Below, one piece after another: positions 16,086 through 25,546 of a stretch of 64,000 nt of DNA. Position 1 is the stretch's first letter. The number at the start of each line of letters is the position of its first letter. The translations under genes were made by a program, and so were the position numbers. Source of the DNA: BP-464 sp045805505 (GTDB lineage: Bacteria; Actinomycetota; Thermoleophilia; Solirubrobacterales; Solirubrobacteraceae). The notes below the pieces were generated by a model, which was not told the DNA's origin, made no database searches, and saw only the letters and a program-made list of their open reading frames with translations. The DNA lies in contig JBJMLA010000153.1 in assembly GCA_045805505.1 (NCBI GenBank), positions 15,078-79,077 on the forward strand. The letters run 5' to 3'.

Positions 16086-18101
16086 ATGGGACAGGGACCG
16101 CGGCGCGGGAGCCGCAACGGATGGGTTCTGCCGACGGCGTTGCTGTGCGCGATGGCGGCGGCCGCGCCGGCGCAGGCGGCGGGGTGGCTCGAAGCCGCGA
16201 GCGTGACCGCGCCGGCGGAGACGATCAGCGCCCCCGTGGTGGGCTCCGACGCCGCGGGAGGCGTCGTCGCAGCCTGGGTGCGCAAGGACGGGACCGACTA
16301 CGTCATGGAGGCCGCGACACGTCCGCCCGGCGGCGGCTTCACGGTCCAGGAGCTGCAGCGAGGCGCGTTCATGGCCAACGCGGCGGTCGCCGTCAACAAG
16401 GGCGGGGACGTCGTCGTCGCGTGGCGCCGGCAGGCGACCACGAGCGAGATCTGGGCGGCCACGCGGTCGGCGGGCGCGGCGTTCGCGCCGGCGCAGTCCA
16501 TCGCGGCGGTCCCCGGCAAGAACGCCATGGATCCCGCCGCTGCGATCAACGACGCGGGCGCGGTCGGCGTCGCCTGGCGCCTGGTCAACAGCGACACCGA
16601 CGGCAAGGAGACGATCTACGCCGCGTTCCGGCCGGCCGGCGGCTCGTTCTCCGCTGCGCCGATCTCGACCAGCGACTCCTGGAACCAGAACCCGCGGATC
16701 GTGCTCGACCAAACGGGCCGGGCGACGGTGGTGTGGAGCTTCTGGAACGGCGCGGACACGAACCTGGCGCGGGTGCGGGTGCGCAGCGGGGCCGGCGTGC
16801 TCGGCACCCAGCGCGATCTCTCCGCAAGCACGCCGACCGGCTATCCGATGTTCGCGACGCTGGGGCTCGACAGGGACGGCAACGCCGTCGCGGTCTGGAG
16901 CCACTGGAACGGTGCGACCTACGACGTGCAGGGCGCGGTCCGTACGGCCGCCTCCGACACGTGGACCACCCTGCCGACGTTCGGCACCAGCGCGTCGGCG
17001 TCGTTCGGCGACGAGCCCCAGGTGGCCGTGGCGCCCGACGGCAGCGCGGTGGCCATGTGGCGCGCGCCCGACGCCACGGTGCAGGCCGCGAGCCGGGCCA
17101 GCGGAGCGGGCTTCGCAACGGCCCAGACGGGGATCTCGGCGCCCAACGTGTCGAGCCCGCAGGTGATCCTCGACGCGCAGGGCACCGCCATCGCGGTCTG
17201 GCGACGCACCGACGCCGACGGAACGCGCATCGAGACGGCCTCGCGGCCGCGCGGCGGCGCCTTCGGCGCCGTGACCACGCTGTCGGGGCTCGGGGCGTCC
17301 GCGCCGGCGGCGTCGGTCGACGGCCTGGGCAACGTGCTCACCGCATGGGTCAGGGACGACGCTGCGCTTCCGGACGCGGCCGACAGCGCCGTGCAGGCCC
17401 GGGTCTTCGATGCCTCGCCGCCGGTCCTGGGCGCGGTCTCGGTCCCGGCGACCGCCACCGCGGGAGCCGCGACGCCCATGTCGGCGGAGGCCGGTGATGT
17501 CTGGTCGGCGCCCACGTTCGCGTGGACGTTCGGGGACGGCGCCTCGGGAACGGGCTCCGGTGTCAGCCACGCCTTCGGGGCGCCGGGCGCCTTCACCGTC
17601 GGCGTCACGGCGACCGACGGCGCCGGCAACGCCGCGACGACGACACGCGGGATCACGGTCGCGGCGGCGCCCGTCGTACCTCCGCCGGTGGCGGCCACGC
17701 CGCGGCTTCCGGTCACGTTCGCCCGCGCCTGGCGCAAGCAGGGAACGCGAACGATCGTCCGGCGCCTGCGGGTCGCCGGCGCGCCGGCCGGAGCGGTGAT
17801 CCGCCTGGCCTGCACGGGCAAGGGCTGCGTCTTCCAGCGCAAGACCGTGACGGTCAAGAACGCCGAGCCGGTGCGGCTGGAGGGCCTGTTCAGCCTGCGC
17901 AAGAAGATCACCGCGGGCGGCAGGACGCGGACGCAGACGATCGTCGCCCGGCTGCGCCCCGGCGCGCGCGTCTCGGTCACCGTCACCGCGCCGGGCTTCG
18001 GCGGCGTCTGGCTGCGGGCGCTGGCGCGGTCGGGCAAGAAGCTGCCGGCCGTCAGCCAGGGCTGTCTCGCGCCGGGTTCGACGAAGAAGGCGGCCTGCTA
18101 G
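16086..18101 (+). CDS. Large secreted protein with propeller-like repeats and a PKD domain
   Basis: 671 aa. The signal peptide ends near residue 32 (LCAMAAAAPAQAAG). About residues 35-440 consist of ~50-residue repeats with the recurrent pattern G-x-A-V-A-V-W-R/S, for example GGVVAAWVRKDG, GDVVVAWRRQ and GRATVVWSFWNG, suggesting a beta-propeller-like fold. Residues ~455-535 form a PKD domain (FAWTFGDGASGTGSG, then HAFGAPGAFTVGVTATDGAG). A basic C-terminal region with CTGKGCVFQRKTVTVKN follows. It is probably exported and binds a glycan or protein, but no enzyme motif is seen. Confidence 0.75.
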   Translation: MGQGPRRGSRNGWVLPTALLCAMAAAAPAQAAGWLEAASVTAPAETISAPVVGSDAAGGVVAAWVRKDGTDYVMEAATRPPGGGFTVQELQRGAFMANAAVAVNKGGDVVVAWRRQATTSEIWAATRSAGAAFAPAQSIAAVPGKNAMDPAAAINDAGAVGVAWRLVNSDTDGKETIYAAFRPAGGSFSAAPISTSDSWNQNPRIVLDQTGRATVVWSFWNGADTNLARVRVRSGAGVLGTQRDLSASTPTGYPMFATLGLDRDGNAVAVWSHWNGATYDVQGAVRTAASDTWTTLPTFGTSASASFGDEPQVAVAPDGSAVAMWRAPDATVQAASRASGAGFATAQTGISAPNVSSPQVILDAQGTAIAVWRRTDADGTRIETASRPRGGAFGAVTTLSGLGASAPAASVDGLGNVLTAWVRDDAALPDAADSAVQARVFDASPPVLGAVSVPATATAGAATPMSAEAGDVWSAPTFAWTFGDGASGTGSGVSHAFGAPGAFTVGVTATDGAGNAATTTRGITVAAAPVVPPPVAATPRLPVTFARAWRKQGTRTIVRRLRVAGAPAGAVIRLACTGKGCVFQRKTVTVKNAEPVRLEGLFSLRKKITAGGRTRTQTIVARLRPGARVSVTVTAPGFGGVWLRALARSGKKLPAVSQGCLAPGSTKKAAC

Positions 18102-18463
18102 CCCTGCGCGTCGCGCCAGCGGCGCCGCTCGCGCTTCGTCGGGCGCCCGCCGCTGACCGGCCCTGATGCGGACATGAGCCGGCGGTCCTCGGCGTGGCGC
18201 AGTCGTGCGGCGACGGACTCGGGCGTCTCCTCGTAGAGGAGCGCCGCCTCGGGCGCGGGACCGCGGCGCTCGGCCAGCCCCCGCACCTGCACGACGCGGG
18301 GGACGGGGCCTGTCGTGATCTCCAGGACGTCGCCGATCCGCACCTCGCGCGAGGGCTTGGCCGCCGCGCCGTTGACGTGGACGCGGCCGCCGCGAACGGC
18401 GTCAGCGGCGAGCGGCCTGGTCTTCGCCAGCCGCGCTGCCCACAGCCAGCGGTCGATGCGCAT
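18098..18463 (-). CDS. S4-domain RNA-binding protein (Hsp15/HslR-like)
   Basis: 121 aa. The S4 domain at residues 1-50 has MRIDRWLWAARLAKTRPLAA and GGRVHVNGAAAKPSREVRIG, matching Hsp15 (ribosome/50S nascent-chain binding heat-shock protein). The basic tail GGRPTKRERRRWRDAQG also fits. The gene start lies 62 bp inside the 3' end of the HD-GYP gene on the same strand, in a different frame. The 3' end overlaps the convergent PKD gene by 4 bp. Confidence 0.85.
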   Translation of the reverse strand: MRIDRWLWAARLAKTRPLAADAVRGGRVHVNGAAAKPSREVRIGDVLEITTGPVPRVVQVRGLAERRGPAPEAALLYEETPESVAARLRHAEDRRLMSASGPVSGGRPTKRERRRWRDAQG

Positions 18464-19847
18464 CGTGGGCCACGGTAGAGCCGATGAGCGCTTCGAGCGC
18501 GTCGACGCACGCGGGATCGAACTGCGAGCCGATGCCGTCGCGCAGCAGCGCGAGGGCGGCGTCGCGGTCCCAGGCCTTGCGGTAGACCCGCGGCGAGACG
18601 AGCGCGTCGTAGACGTCGGCGACGGCGAGGATCCGCGTCTCGAGATCGAAGCGCGTGAGGCCGTCGGGGTACCCCGAGCCGTCGAGGCGCTCGTGATGGC
18701 CGCGGACGGGGCGGCGCACCGCGGCGCTGTAGCCGAGCTCGGCGATCAGCTCGTCGCCCCAGACGGGGTGGCGGCGGATGACCGCCATCTCCTCGTCGGT
18801 GAGCGAGCCGGGCTTCTTGAGGATCTCGTCGGGCACCGACAGCTTGCCGATGTCGTGCAGGAGCCCGGCGACGGCGAGGTCGCGCAGGCGACCGGGCGAG
18901 AGGCCGAGCCGCTCGCCGATGGCCACCGACAGCTCGGCGACCCGCCGGGTGTGCTGCTCGGTCGACACATCCTTGGTCTCCAGGCGGGTCATCAGCGCGC
19001 GGATCTGGGCGCCGAGGAAGGCCTCCTCGTCGGCGACCAGCGCGGCGGCGGGAAGCCCGCCCGAGGTCGGGTGCGACGGGCGGGCGCGCAGCACGTCGAG
19101 CGCGAGCGGCAGGCCGACGAGCCCGACGCCGAGGAACTCCAGCGCGTGGCCGAGCCACCAGGCCCAGGTGCCGGGCATCAGCAGCAGCGACGGGATGAGC
19201 GCGAGGCCCAGCCAGACGACGCCGACGACGACGAGCAGGTCCGAGCCGCGGCGCGTCAGCGTCCAGGTGTTGACCGCGCGGATCGCGACGGTGAGGAAGA
19301 ACGCGGCGCCGACGAAGACGAGGACCCACGCGATCGTGTCGCCGGCCTGCGGAAGCGCGGGGATGCGCTCGGGCATCAGCAGACCGAGCGTTCCGAGCAC
19401 GGCGATGACGACGAGCAGGACCCCGAGCGCCCAGGCGACGGGGGCAAGATGCTGTGGGCGCCGCAGGGCGGGCACCGCGGTCAGCGCCAGGAGCGCGCCG
19501 CCGACGGGCAGCGCGCTGCCGCCGGCCAGCGCGACGAGGCCGTTGGGACCGAGGATCACGCCGGGCGTCGAGAGGCCGTGGACGACCAGCAGCAAGGTCA
19601 TGGCCGCGAACGCGCCGCCGGCCAGCAGCGTGCGGCCGTCGTGGCGCCGGGCGCCGGCGATCATCAGCACGACGCTGGCGAGCGCGGCGACGGCCGAGCC
19701 GACGCTCATCACCAGGAGGTGACCCGTGCCGTCGATCGGTGCCGCCCCCTCGCCGAAGAGGAAGTGCAGGGTGGCCGACGGCAGCGCGGCCGCGGCGACG
19801 ATGAGCAGGAGGTTGGCGCTCACCCTGGACCGGAGAAGGCGTTCCAT
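18402..19847 (-). CDS. Membrane HD-GYP domain phosphodiesterase
   Basis: 481 aa. Residues 1-255 contain about eight hydrophobic helices and form a membrane sensor with no named domain. A cytosolic HD-GYP domain spans ~285-465. HDIGK at 331-335 is the HD metal site, and HHERLDGSGYPDGL at 384-397 is the GYP signature. Intact HD-GYP proteins hydrolyse cyclic-di-GMP or related dinucleotides, and all key residues appear present. The last 62 bp overlap the S4 gene. The 108-bp gap to the divergent mce operon must hold both promoters. Confidence 0.88.
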   Translation of the reverse strand: MERLLRSRVSANLLLIVAAAALPSATLHFLFGEGAAPIDGTGHLLVMSVGSAVAALASVVLMIAGARRHDGRTLLAGGAFAAMTLLLVVHGLSTPGVILGPNGLVALAGGSALPVGGALLALTAVPALRRPQHLAPVAWALGVLLVVIAVLGTLGLLMPERIPALPQAGDTIAWVLVFVGAAFFLTVAIRAVNTWTLTRRGSDLLVVVGVVWLGLALIPSLLLMPGTWAWWLGHALEFLGVGLVGLPLALDVLRARPSHPTSGGLPAAALVADEEAFLGAQIRALMTRLETKDVSTEQHTRRVAELSVAIGERLGLSPGRLRDLAVAGLLHDIGKLSVPDEILKKPGSLTDEEMAVIRRHPVWGDELIAELGYSAAVRRPVRGHHERLDGSGYPDGLTRFDLETRILAVADVYDALVSPRVYRKAWDRDAALALLRDGIGSQFDPACVDALEALIGSTVAHDAHRPLAVGSAAGEDQAARR

Positions 19848-19955
19848 GTCCTCGTTTCTTCGGCTACGCGGGCCAATTCCTGAAGTCCGGCGCTCCGGAT
19901 GCGGGCGTATCGGAACGCGGCATTTGCCACATGCGAAAGGATGTCGCCTGGAGAG

Positions 19956-20786
19956 ATGGTGGGGAGGGCAACTACGGGACCGGTGTCGGCACCGCGTCCG
20001 GCGCGTGAGCGCCGGTCGGCTTCCGGCGTGCGCGAGATCGGGGCGATGGTCGCCCTGTTCCGCCAGACGCTGTACTCGGCGGTGCGCCCGCCCTACAGCT
20101 ACGGCGCCGAGCTGGCCTCGCAGTTCATCTTCGGGCTGCGGATGGCGTGGTTCCCGCTGGTCCTCGCGTCGATCGCCTTCACCTACGGCCCGGCCGGCAT
20201 CCAGGCCGCCGGCTTCCTCAAGCTCTTCGGCGCGCTCGACCGGCTCGGCGGGCTCTTCGCGCTGGTGGTCATGCGGGAGTTCGCGCCGCTGGTCTGCGCG
20301 ATCGTCATCGCCGGCGTGGTCGGCACCGCGATGTGCGCCGACCTCGGCGCGCGCAAGATCCGCGAGGAGCTCGACGCGCTCATGGTCCTGGGCATCGACC
20401 CGGTCAAGAGCCTGGTCGTCCCGCGGCTGCTCAGCGTGGTCGCGCTGACCGCGCTCCTCGACGTCTTCGCGCTCGTCTTCGGCACGTTCGGGGGCATCCT
20501 GGCCACGCTGACCCACGGGGCGCCGCTCGGGCCGTTCTTCGCCACCTACTTCGCGAACGCCACGACGACCGAGTTCGCCGCCTCGCTGCTCAAGACGACG
20601 ATCTTCGGCGCGATCATCGCCATCGTCTGCTGCTACAAGGGGCTGACCGCCAAGGGCGGCCCCGAGGGCGTCGGGCGAGCGGTCAACCAGGCCGTCGTCA
20701 TCTCGTTCATGGCGGTCGGGATCGTCAACTACGTGTTCACGCAGACGGTGCTCGCCACCTACCCCGAGCTGTCGGGCGTGCGATGA
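19956..20786 (+). CDS. MlaE/YrbE-type permease, first subunit of mce operon
   Basis: 276 aa from the ATG at 19956; ATGs at 19941 and 19899 are alternatives. It has the ABC-type permease core of MlaE/YrbE, with REFAPLVCAIVIAGVVGTAM and ADLGARKIREELDALMVLGI, the EExDA-type cytoplasmic loop that contacts the ATPase. Five to six hydrophobic helices are visible. It would form the inner-membrane channel through which lipids delivered by the MCE proteins enter. The gene overlaps the next by 4 bp (ATGA). Confidence 0.92.
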   Translation: MVGRATTGPVSAPRPARERRSASGVREIGAMVALFRQTLYSAVRPPYSYGAELASQFIFGLRMAWFPLVLASIAFTYGPAGIQAAGFLKLFGALDRLGGLFALVVMREFAPLVCAIVIAGVVGTAMCADLGARKIREELDALMVLGIDPVKSLVVPRLLSVVALTALLDVFALVFGTFGGILATLTHGAPLGPFFATYFANATTTEFAASLLKTTIFGAIIAIVCCYKGLTAKGGPEGVGRAVNQAVVISFMAVGIVNYVFTQTVLATYPELSGVR

Positions 20787-21580
20787 GCGGCCTCGGCGTC
20801 CGGGTCGGGGACGGCCTCGACAGCATGGGCACGATCGGCCGGTTCTGCGGCCGCGTGTGGTGGTCGGTGATCAACGGGCGCGTGCTGCGCTACATGGGCG
20901 AGGCGCTGCGCCAGGCCGGCGTGCTGATCACCGGCTCGATGATGATCGTTCTGGGCCTGGTCTTCGTGCTCGGCGCGCAGTGCGGCATCGAGGGCGCGTA
21001 CGGCGCCAAGGCCGTCGGCGCGCAGTCCTCGGTCGGCGCGTTCACCGCGCTGTGCGACCTGCGCGAGGTGATCCCCTACGCGTTCGGCTACATGATGGCC
21101 GCGAAGGTGGGCACCGGCATCGTCGCCGAGCTCGGCTCGATGCGCATCTCCGACGAGATCGACGCGCTCGAGGTCATGGGCATGGACTCGGTGGTCTATC
21201 TCGGCGCGACCCGGCTGCTGGGCTGCTGGCTGGTCCTGCCGTTCGTCTACCTGATCGCGGTGGTGGTCGGCATCACCGCGTCGTATCTGGTCGTCGTAGT
21301 CCAGCTGGGGCAGGTGTCGGGCGGTGGCTACCTGCAGCTGTTCTGGATGTTCCAGCAACCCGCCGACCTGATCTTCTCGATGATCAAGGGCATGGCCATG
21401 GCGACGTTCGTCGTCCTGGTCGGCATCTACTACGGCTACCACGTGACGGGAGGCCCGACCGGGGTGGGGAGGGCGACCGCGAAGTCGATGGTCGCCAACA
21501 TCCTCGGCGTCCACGTCATCGGCCTGCTGGGCACCCAGATCTTCTGGGGAGGCAATCCCCGCAGCCCCATCGGCGGCTGA
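20783..21580 (+). CDS. MlaE/YrbE-type permease, second subunit of mce operon
   Basis: 265 aa, paralog of the preceding permease. Conserved loops are GYMMAAKVGTGIVAELGSMR and ISDEIDALEVMGMDSVVYL. The C-terminus (YYGYHVTGGPTGVGRATAKS) matches the YrbEB class. Actinobacterial mce operons normally begin with two such permeases. The stop overlaps the first MCE gene by one base (TGATG). The matching ATPase (MceG/Mkl) is not in this window. Confidence 0.92.
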   Translation: MSGLGVRVGDGLDSMGTIGRFCGRVWWSVINGRVLRYMGEALRQAGVLITGSMMIVLGLVFVLGAQCGIEGAYGAKAVGAQSSVGAFTALCDLREVIPYAFGYMMAAKVGTGIVAELGSMRISDEIDALEVMGMDSVVYLGATRLLGCWLVLPFVYLIAVVVGITASYLVVVVQLGQVSGGGYLQLFWMFQQPADLIFSMIKGMAMATFVVLVGIYYGYHVTGGPTGVGRATAKSMVANILGVHVIGLLGTQIFWGGNPRSPIGG

Positions 21581-22896
21581 TGGCCAGCCGGATCCTCGCC
21601 CTCACCTGCCTGGTGCTGGCCATCGTCGTGGCCGTCGTGGTGCTCGTTCCCGGAGGCGAGGGCAGCTACAAGATCGCCGCGCGGTTCGTCGACGCGGGCC
21701 AGCTGGTCAAGGGCGATCTGGTCGAGGTCGGCGGCCGCAAGGTCGGCACGGTCACCGCGCTGAAGCTGACCGACGACGGGATGGCCGACGTGATCCTGTC
21801 GATCGACGACGACGCCATCAAGCCGCTGCACGAGGGGACCAGCGCGGCGATCCGGACGGTCGGCCTGGCCTCGGTCACCAACCGGGTCGTGGCGCTCGAG
21901 CCCGGCCCCGCCGACGCCGCCGAGATCCCCGACGACGGCGTGCTGCCGCCCAGCCGGACGCGCGGCGTGGTCGATCTCGACATGCTGCTCGACGCGGTCG
22001 ACCCCAAGGTCCGCAAGGACCTGCAGACCGTCGTGCACGAGGCGGCCGGCGCGTTCGCCGACCCCGCTCCCGAGCAGGTCAACCGGGGGCTCGAGTACTT
22101 CCATCCGGCGTTGTCGCAGACGCGCCTGCTCGGCGCCGAGATCGTCCGCGACCAGGGGGCGCTCGAGCGGCTGGTGCGGACGGGCGCGGCGGCCACCGGG
22201 GCGCTCGCCTCGCGGGAAGAGGATCTCGGTGCGGGCCTGGACAGCACCGCCGCCGCTCTGCGCCAGCTGGCCTCCGCGCGCGACGACCTGGCCGACCTGA
22301 TCGAGCGCGCCCCGGCGACGCTGCGCCAGACCAACGGCGTGCTCGGGCGGCTGGCGCACGCGCTCCCGGTCGTCGATCCCGTGCTGGGCGGGCTGGAGCC
22401 CGCCGTGGCGCCGCTGGCCCGATTGCTGCGCCAGACGCCGACCGTCGCCGGCGACGCCGAGCCGGCCATCGCGCAGATCCGGGCGCTCCTGCCGCAGGCC
22501 ACCGCGGTGCTGCGCGACGTGCCCGCACTCGACAAGGCGGCCACGCCGGCGCTGGCCTCCACGACCATGGCGCTGCGCGACCTGCTGCCGCTCGTCGCCG
22601 GGCTGCGCGCCTACTCGCCGGACTTCATCGCCGGCCTGTTCAACGGCTTCGGCGGCGCTCCCGGCGGCTACTACGACGCCAACGGCCACTTCATCCGCAT
22701 CTCGCTGCAGGGCGCGCCGTCGAGCCTGCCGGGCCTCCTGCCGACGCCGAGCTTCTCGTTCCCGTCCAACGGCTACCGGACCGGCATCGACGCCCGCTGC
22801 CCGGGCGCCGCCGAGGAGCCCGCGCCCGACGGCTCGAACCCGTGGGTGCCCGACGCGAGCCTCTGCGATCCCGCCGACAACATGGTGGCGCCGTGA
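21580..22896 (+). CDS. MCE-family lipid-transport protein 1
   Basis: 438 aa. One N-terminal transmembrane helix (ALTCLVLAIVVAVVVLVPGG) anchors it. The MCE domain spans ~28-115, with FVDAGQLVKGDLVEVGGRKV (the GxxVxVxGxxVG core). A long helical region (~125-350) follows, with many heptad-like Leu/Ala repeats that in MCE systems build a hydrophobic tunnel. A polar C-terminal tail ends in two Cys (ARCPGAA, SLCDPAD). There is no lipobox. It is coupled to both neighbours by overlapping stop/start codons. Confidence 0.9.
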   Translation: MASRILALTCLVLAIVVAVVVLVPGGEGSYKIAARFVDAGQLVKGDLVEVGGRKVGTVTALKLTDDGMADVILSIDDDAIKPLHEGTSAAIRTVGLASVTNRVVALEPGPADAAEIPDDGVLPPSRTRGVVDLDMLLDAVDPKVRKDLQTVVHEAAGAFADPAPEQVNRGLEYFHPALSQTRLLGAEIVRDQGALERLVRTGAAATGALASREEDLGAGLDSTAAALRQLASARDDLADLIERAPATLRQTNGVLGRLAHALPVVDPVLGGLEPAVAPLARLLRQTPTVAGDAEPAIAQIRALLPQATAVLRDVPALDKAATPALASTTMALRDLLPLVAGLRAYSPDFIAGLFNGFGGAPGGYYDANGHFIRISLQGAPSSLPGLLPTPSFSFPSNGYRTGIDARCPGAAEEPAPDGSNPWVPDASLCDPADNMVAP

Positions 22897-24146
22897 GGCG
22901 GCGGGTCCTCGTCCTGATCACCGTCTCGGTGGCCATCGCCGCGGGCATCGTCCTGCTGGCCGGCGGCCGCTCCGGCGGCACGGGCGGCGACTCCTACGAC
23001 GTCGACGTCGTCTTCGACAACGCGCGCGGCCTGATTCCCGGACAGCTCGTCGAGGTCGCCGGCGGACGCGTCGGCAAGATCGAGGACGTCAGCGTCACCG
23101 ACGACTTCAAGGCGCGGATCAGCATGTCGGTGGACTCGCGCTTTGCGCCGTTCCGCCAGGACGCCACGTGCACGATCCGCCCGCAGGGCCTGATCGCCGA
23201 GAACTACGTGCAGTGCGACCCGGGCACGGCCAAGGCTCCGGAGCTGCGCGGGGAGCACGGCCGGCCGCCGACGGTGCCGGTCGACCACACCACGCAGCCC
23301 GTCAACCTCACCGACCTCTTCGAGCTGTGGAACATCCCGACGCGCGACCGCCTCGGGGTGCTCGTCTCGGAGCTGGGCATCGCCACCGCGGGCCGCGGCG
23401 GCGACATCGACGCGATCCTGCGGCGGGCCAACCCGGCGCTGGGCCGGGCGCGCCAGGTCATCGGCGTGCTGCTCGACCAGCGCAACGACCTGACCGGCGC
23501 GATCGACGCCTCCGACCGCGCGCTGGCGCGCCTCGTCCCGCACGCGCCCGCGGCGCGGCGCCTCATGCGGCGCGCGGCCTCCGTGCTCACCCGCACCGGC
23601 CGCCACTCGACCGAGGTCGCCCAGGCGATAGAGCGACTGCCGCGGATGCTGGCCGGCGCCGAGCCCGCGCTCCAGCGCCTCGGCGACGTCGCGCGCTCGG
23701 GCCTCCCGCTGCTGGCCCAGATCCACCGCGCGGCCCCGACCGTGGTCCGGCTGACCACCGACGGCCCGGCGCTGGCCCGCGCGGCGCGCCCGACGCTGGC
23801 CAAGCTCGCGCCCGTCCTCGACAACGGCGCGGGCGTCGTCAAGCGCTCGCTGCCGCTGGCGCGAGCGCTGCGCGTCTACTCGCACCAGTCGTTGCCCTCG
23901 GCGAAGCTCGCCGGGCGGCTGCTGCCCGACCTCGACGCGCAGGGCTTCCCCGACAGCCTCGTGCGGTTCTTCTACTACGCGGCGCTGGCGACGTCGCGCT
24001 ACGACGACACCTCGCACATCCTGCCCGCGCACATCGACGTCACCGAGTGCGCCAACTACGCCTCGGCGCCGGTGGCCGGCTGCGTGGCCAAGCCCACCAC
24101 CGAGGCGCCCGCCGCGCGGCTCATGGACTACCTGCTCGACAAGTGA
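22893..24146 (+). CDS. MCE-family lipid-transport protein 2
   Basis: 417 aa, GTG start overlapping the previous stop (GTGA). The N-terminal anchor (VLVLITVSVAIAAGIVLLAG) is followed by the MCE domain (VDVVFDNARGLIPGQLVEVA, GGRVGKIEDV). A long helical needle domain follows, with repeated ALxRLxPxAP-like motifs. The C-terminal tail carries Cys (VTECANYAS, AGCVAKP). No lipobox. It is expected to assemble as one subunit of a heterohexameric MCE tunnel with the other five. Confidence 0.9.
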   Translation: MRRRVLVLITVSVAIAAGIVLLAGGRSGGTGGDSYDVDVVFDNARGLIPGQLVEVAGGRVGKIEDVSVTDDFKARISMSVDSRFAPFRQDATCTIRPQGLIAENYVQCDPGTAKAPELRGEHGRPPTVPVDHTTQPVNLTDLFELWNIPTRDRLGVLVSELGIATAGRGGDIDAILRRANPALGRARQVIGVLLDQRNDLTGAIDASDRALARLVPHAPAARRLMRRAASVLTRTGRHSTEVAQAIERLPRMLAGAEPALQRLGDVARSGLPLLAQIHRAAPTVVRLTTDGPALARAARPTLAKLAPVLDNGAGVVKRSLPLARALRVYSHQSLPSAKLAGRLLPDLDAQGFPDSLVRFFYYAALATSRYDDTSHILPAHIDVTECANYASAPVAGCVAKPTTEAPAARLMDYLLDK

Positions 24147-25546
24147 CCCGCCGCCCGGACAGCCGCTGGCGCAGGATCTCGGGCGACACCCTGGTGCTGG
24201 GGTTCGCCGCGCTGCTCGTCGCCGGCCTGGCGACGGCGATCTCCTACCGCGCGCAGAACGGGCTGCCGTGGATCTCGACCTACCGCATCCACGCCGACGT
24301 CCCCGACGGCGCCAAGCTGCTCAAGAACGCCGACGTCCGGATCGGCGGCGCGCGGGTCGGCCAGGTGCTGGCCATCCACGCCGAGCCCGGCCGCGACGGC
24401 GGACCGCCGTTCACGCGCCTGGACCTCGCGCTCAAGCCCGACATCGGCCCGCTGCCCGCCGACAGCACCGTCGAGGTGCGCCTGGCCTCGGTGCTGGGCG
24501 GCAAGTTCCTCGACCTGATCCCCGGCGAGAGCAAGGACACGCTGCCGGAGGACGCCGTCCTGGCGCTCGAGCACGCCAAGCCGGCCATCGACATCGACGA
24601 GGCGCTGGTCATCTTCCAGCCCAAGAGCCGCGAGGCGATCCGCGCGATGGTCACCGAGCTGGGCAACGCGGTCGCCGGCCGGGGCGCGGTGCTCAACACG
24701 ACGCTGGAGGCCGCGGGCCGCGCCTTCCCGGCCGCCGAGCGCGTGCTGAAGGTGCTGACCTCCAGCGACACCGACCTCGCCGGCTTCGTGCAGGGCACCG
24801 CGAGCGCGGCGCGAGCGCTCGACAGCGTCGCGGGCGACCTCGGCCCGCTGCTCGACGACAGCGCGACGACGTTCGCGGCACTCGACGACGACGCGCTCGA
24901 CGCGGTCCTGGTCAACCTCCCACCGGCCGAGTCGGCGGCGACGGACGCGTTCGACGCCGTCGGCCCGGTCCTCGACGACGCCGCCGCGATCGTCGACGAG
25001 CTCGGGCCCGCGGGCGACGTCCTCGAGTCCAGCCTGGCCAGCGTCGACTCGGCGGTGCGGGTCGCCACGCCGGTGACGCGGCGAGCCGGAGCGCTCGCTC
25101 GCCCGATCGACCAGGCGCTGCGGGCGGTGGACACCTTCTCGAAGAACCCGGCCGCCACCGGCGCCATCAGCGCGCTGGGCGGCAACGATCTCGCCACGTT
25201 CGGTGGCTCCGCGTTCGTCGGCCTCGGGGCGATCATGCGCACGACGGCGACCGCGCAGCTCAACTGCAACGTGACGTCGACCTGGATGCACAACCTCGCC
25301 TCGACGGCGAGCGAGGGCGACAGCGGCGGCAACTGGCTGCGGATGGTCCCGGTGTTCGGCTTCTCGCAGTTCAACCACGCGGCCGAGCCCGCCGCCGACC
25401 TGCACTTCAACCCGTACCCGCACGAGAACGCCAAGGAGTGCGAGGCGGGCAACGAGCCCTACACCGCGGGCCAGGTCCTGGGCAACCCCGCCGGGCGCCA
25501 GTCCACGCTGGTCGCGGTTCCCACGCAGCAGGAGACGGGTCGATGA
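24143..25546 (+). CDS. MCE-family lipid-transport protein 3
   Basis: 467 aa, GTG start coupled by 4 bp. The anchor helix is LVLGFAALLVAGLATAISYR. The MCE domain has YRIHADVPDGAKLLKNADVR and IGGARVGQVLAI. The helical region runs to ~residue 330. The tail has an Asn/Cys segment (AQLNCNVTSTWMHNLAS) and a Trp/Pro-rich end, as in MceC/D-type subunits. No signal-peptidase II box. Confidence 0.9.
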   Translation: MTRRPDSRWRRISGDTLVLGFAALLVAGLATAISYRAQNGLPWISTYRIHADVPDGAKLLKNADVRIGGARVGQVLAIHAEPGRDGGPPFTRLDLALKPDIGPLPADSTVEVRLASVLGGKFLDLIPGESKDTLPEDAVLALEHAKPAIDIDEALVIFQPKSREAIRAMVTELGNAVAGRGAVLNTTLEAAGRAFPAAERVLKVLTSSDTDLAGFVQGTASAARALDSVAGDLGPLLDDSATTFAALDDDALDAVLVNLPPAESAATDAFDAVGPVLDDAAAIVDELGPAGDVLESSLASVDSAVRVATPVTRRAGALARPIDQALRAVDTFSKNPAATGAISALGGNDLATFGGSAFVGLGAIMRTTATAQLNCNVTSTWMHNLASTASEGDSGGNWLRMVPVFGFSQFNHAAEPAADLHFNPYPHENAKECEAGNEPYTAGQVLGNPAGRQSTLVAVPTQQETGR

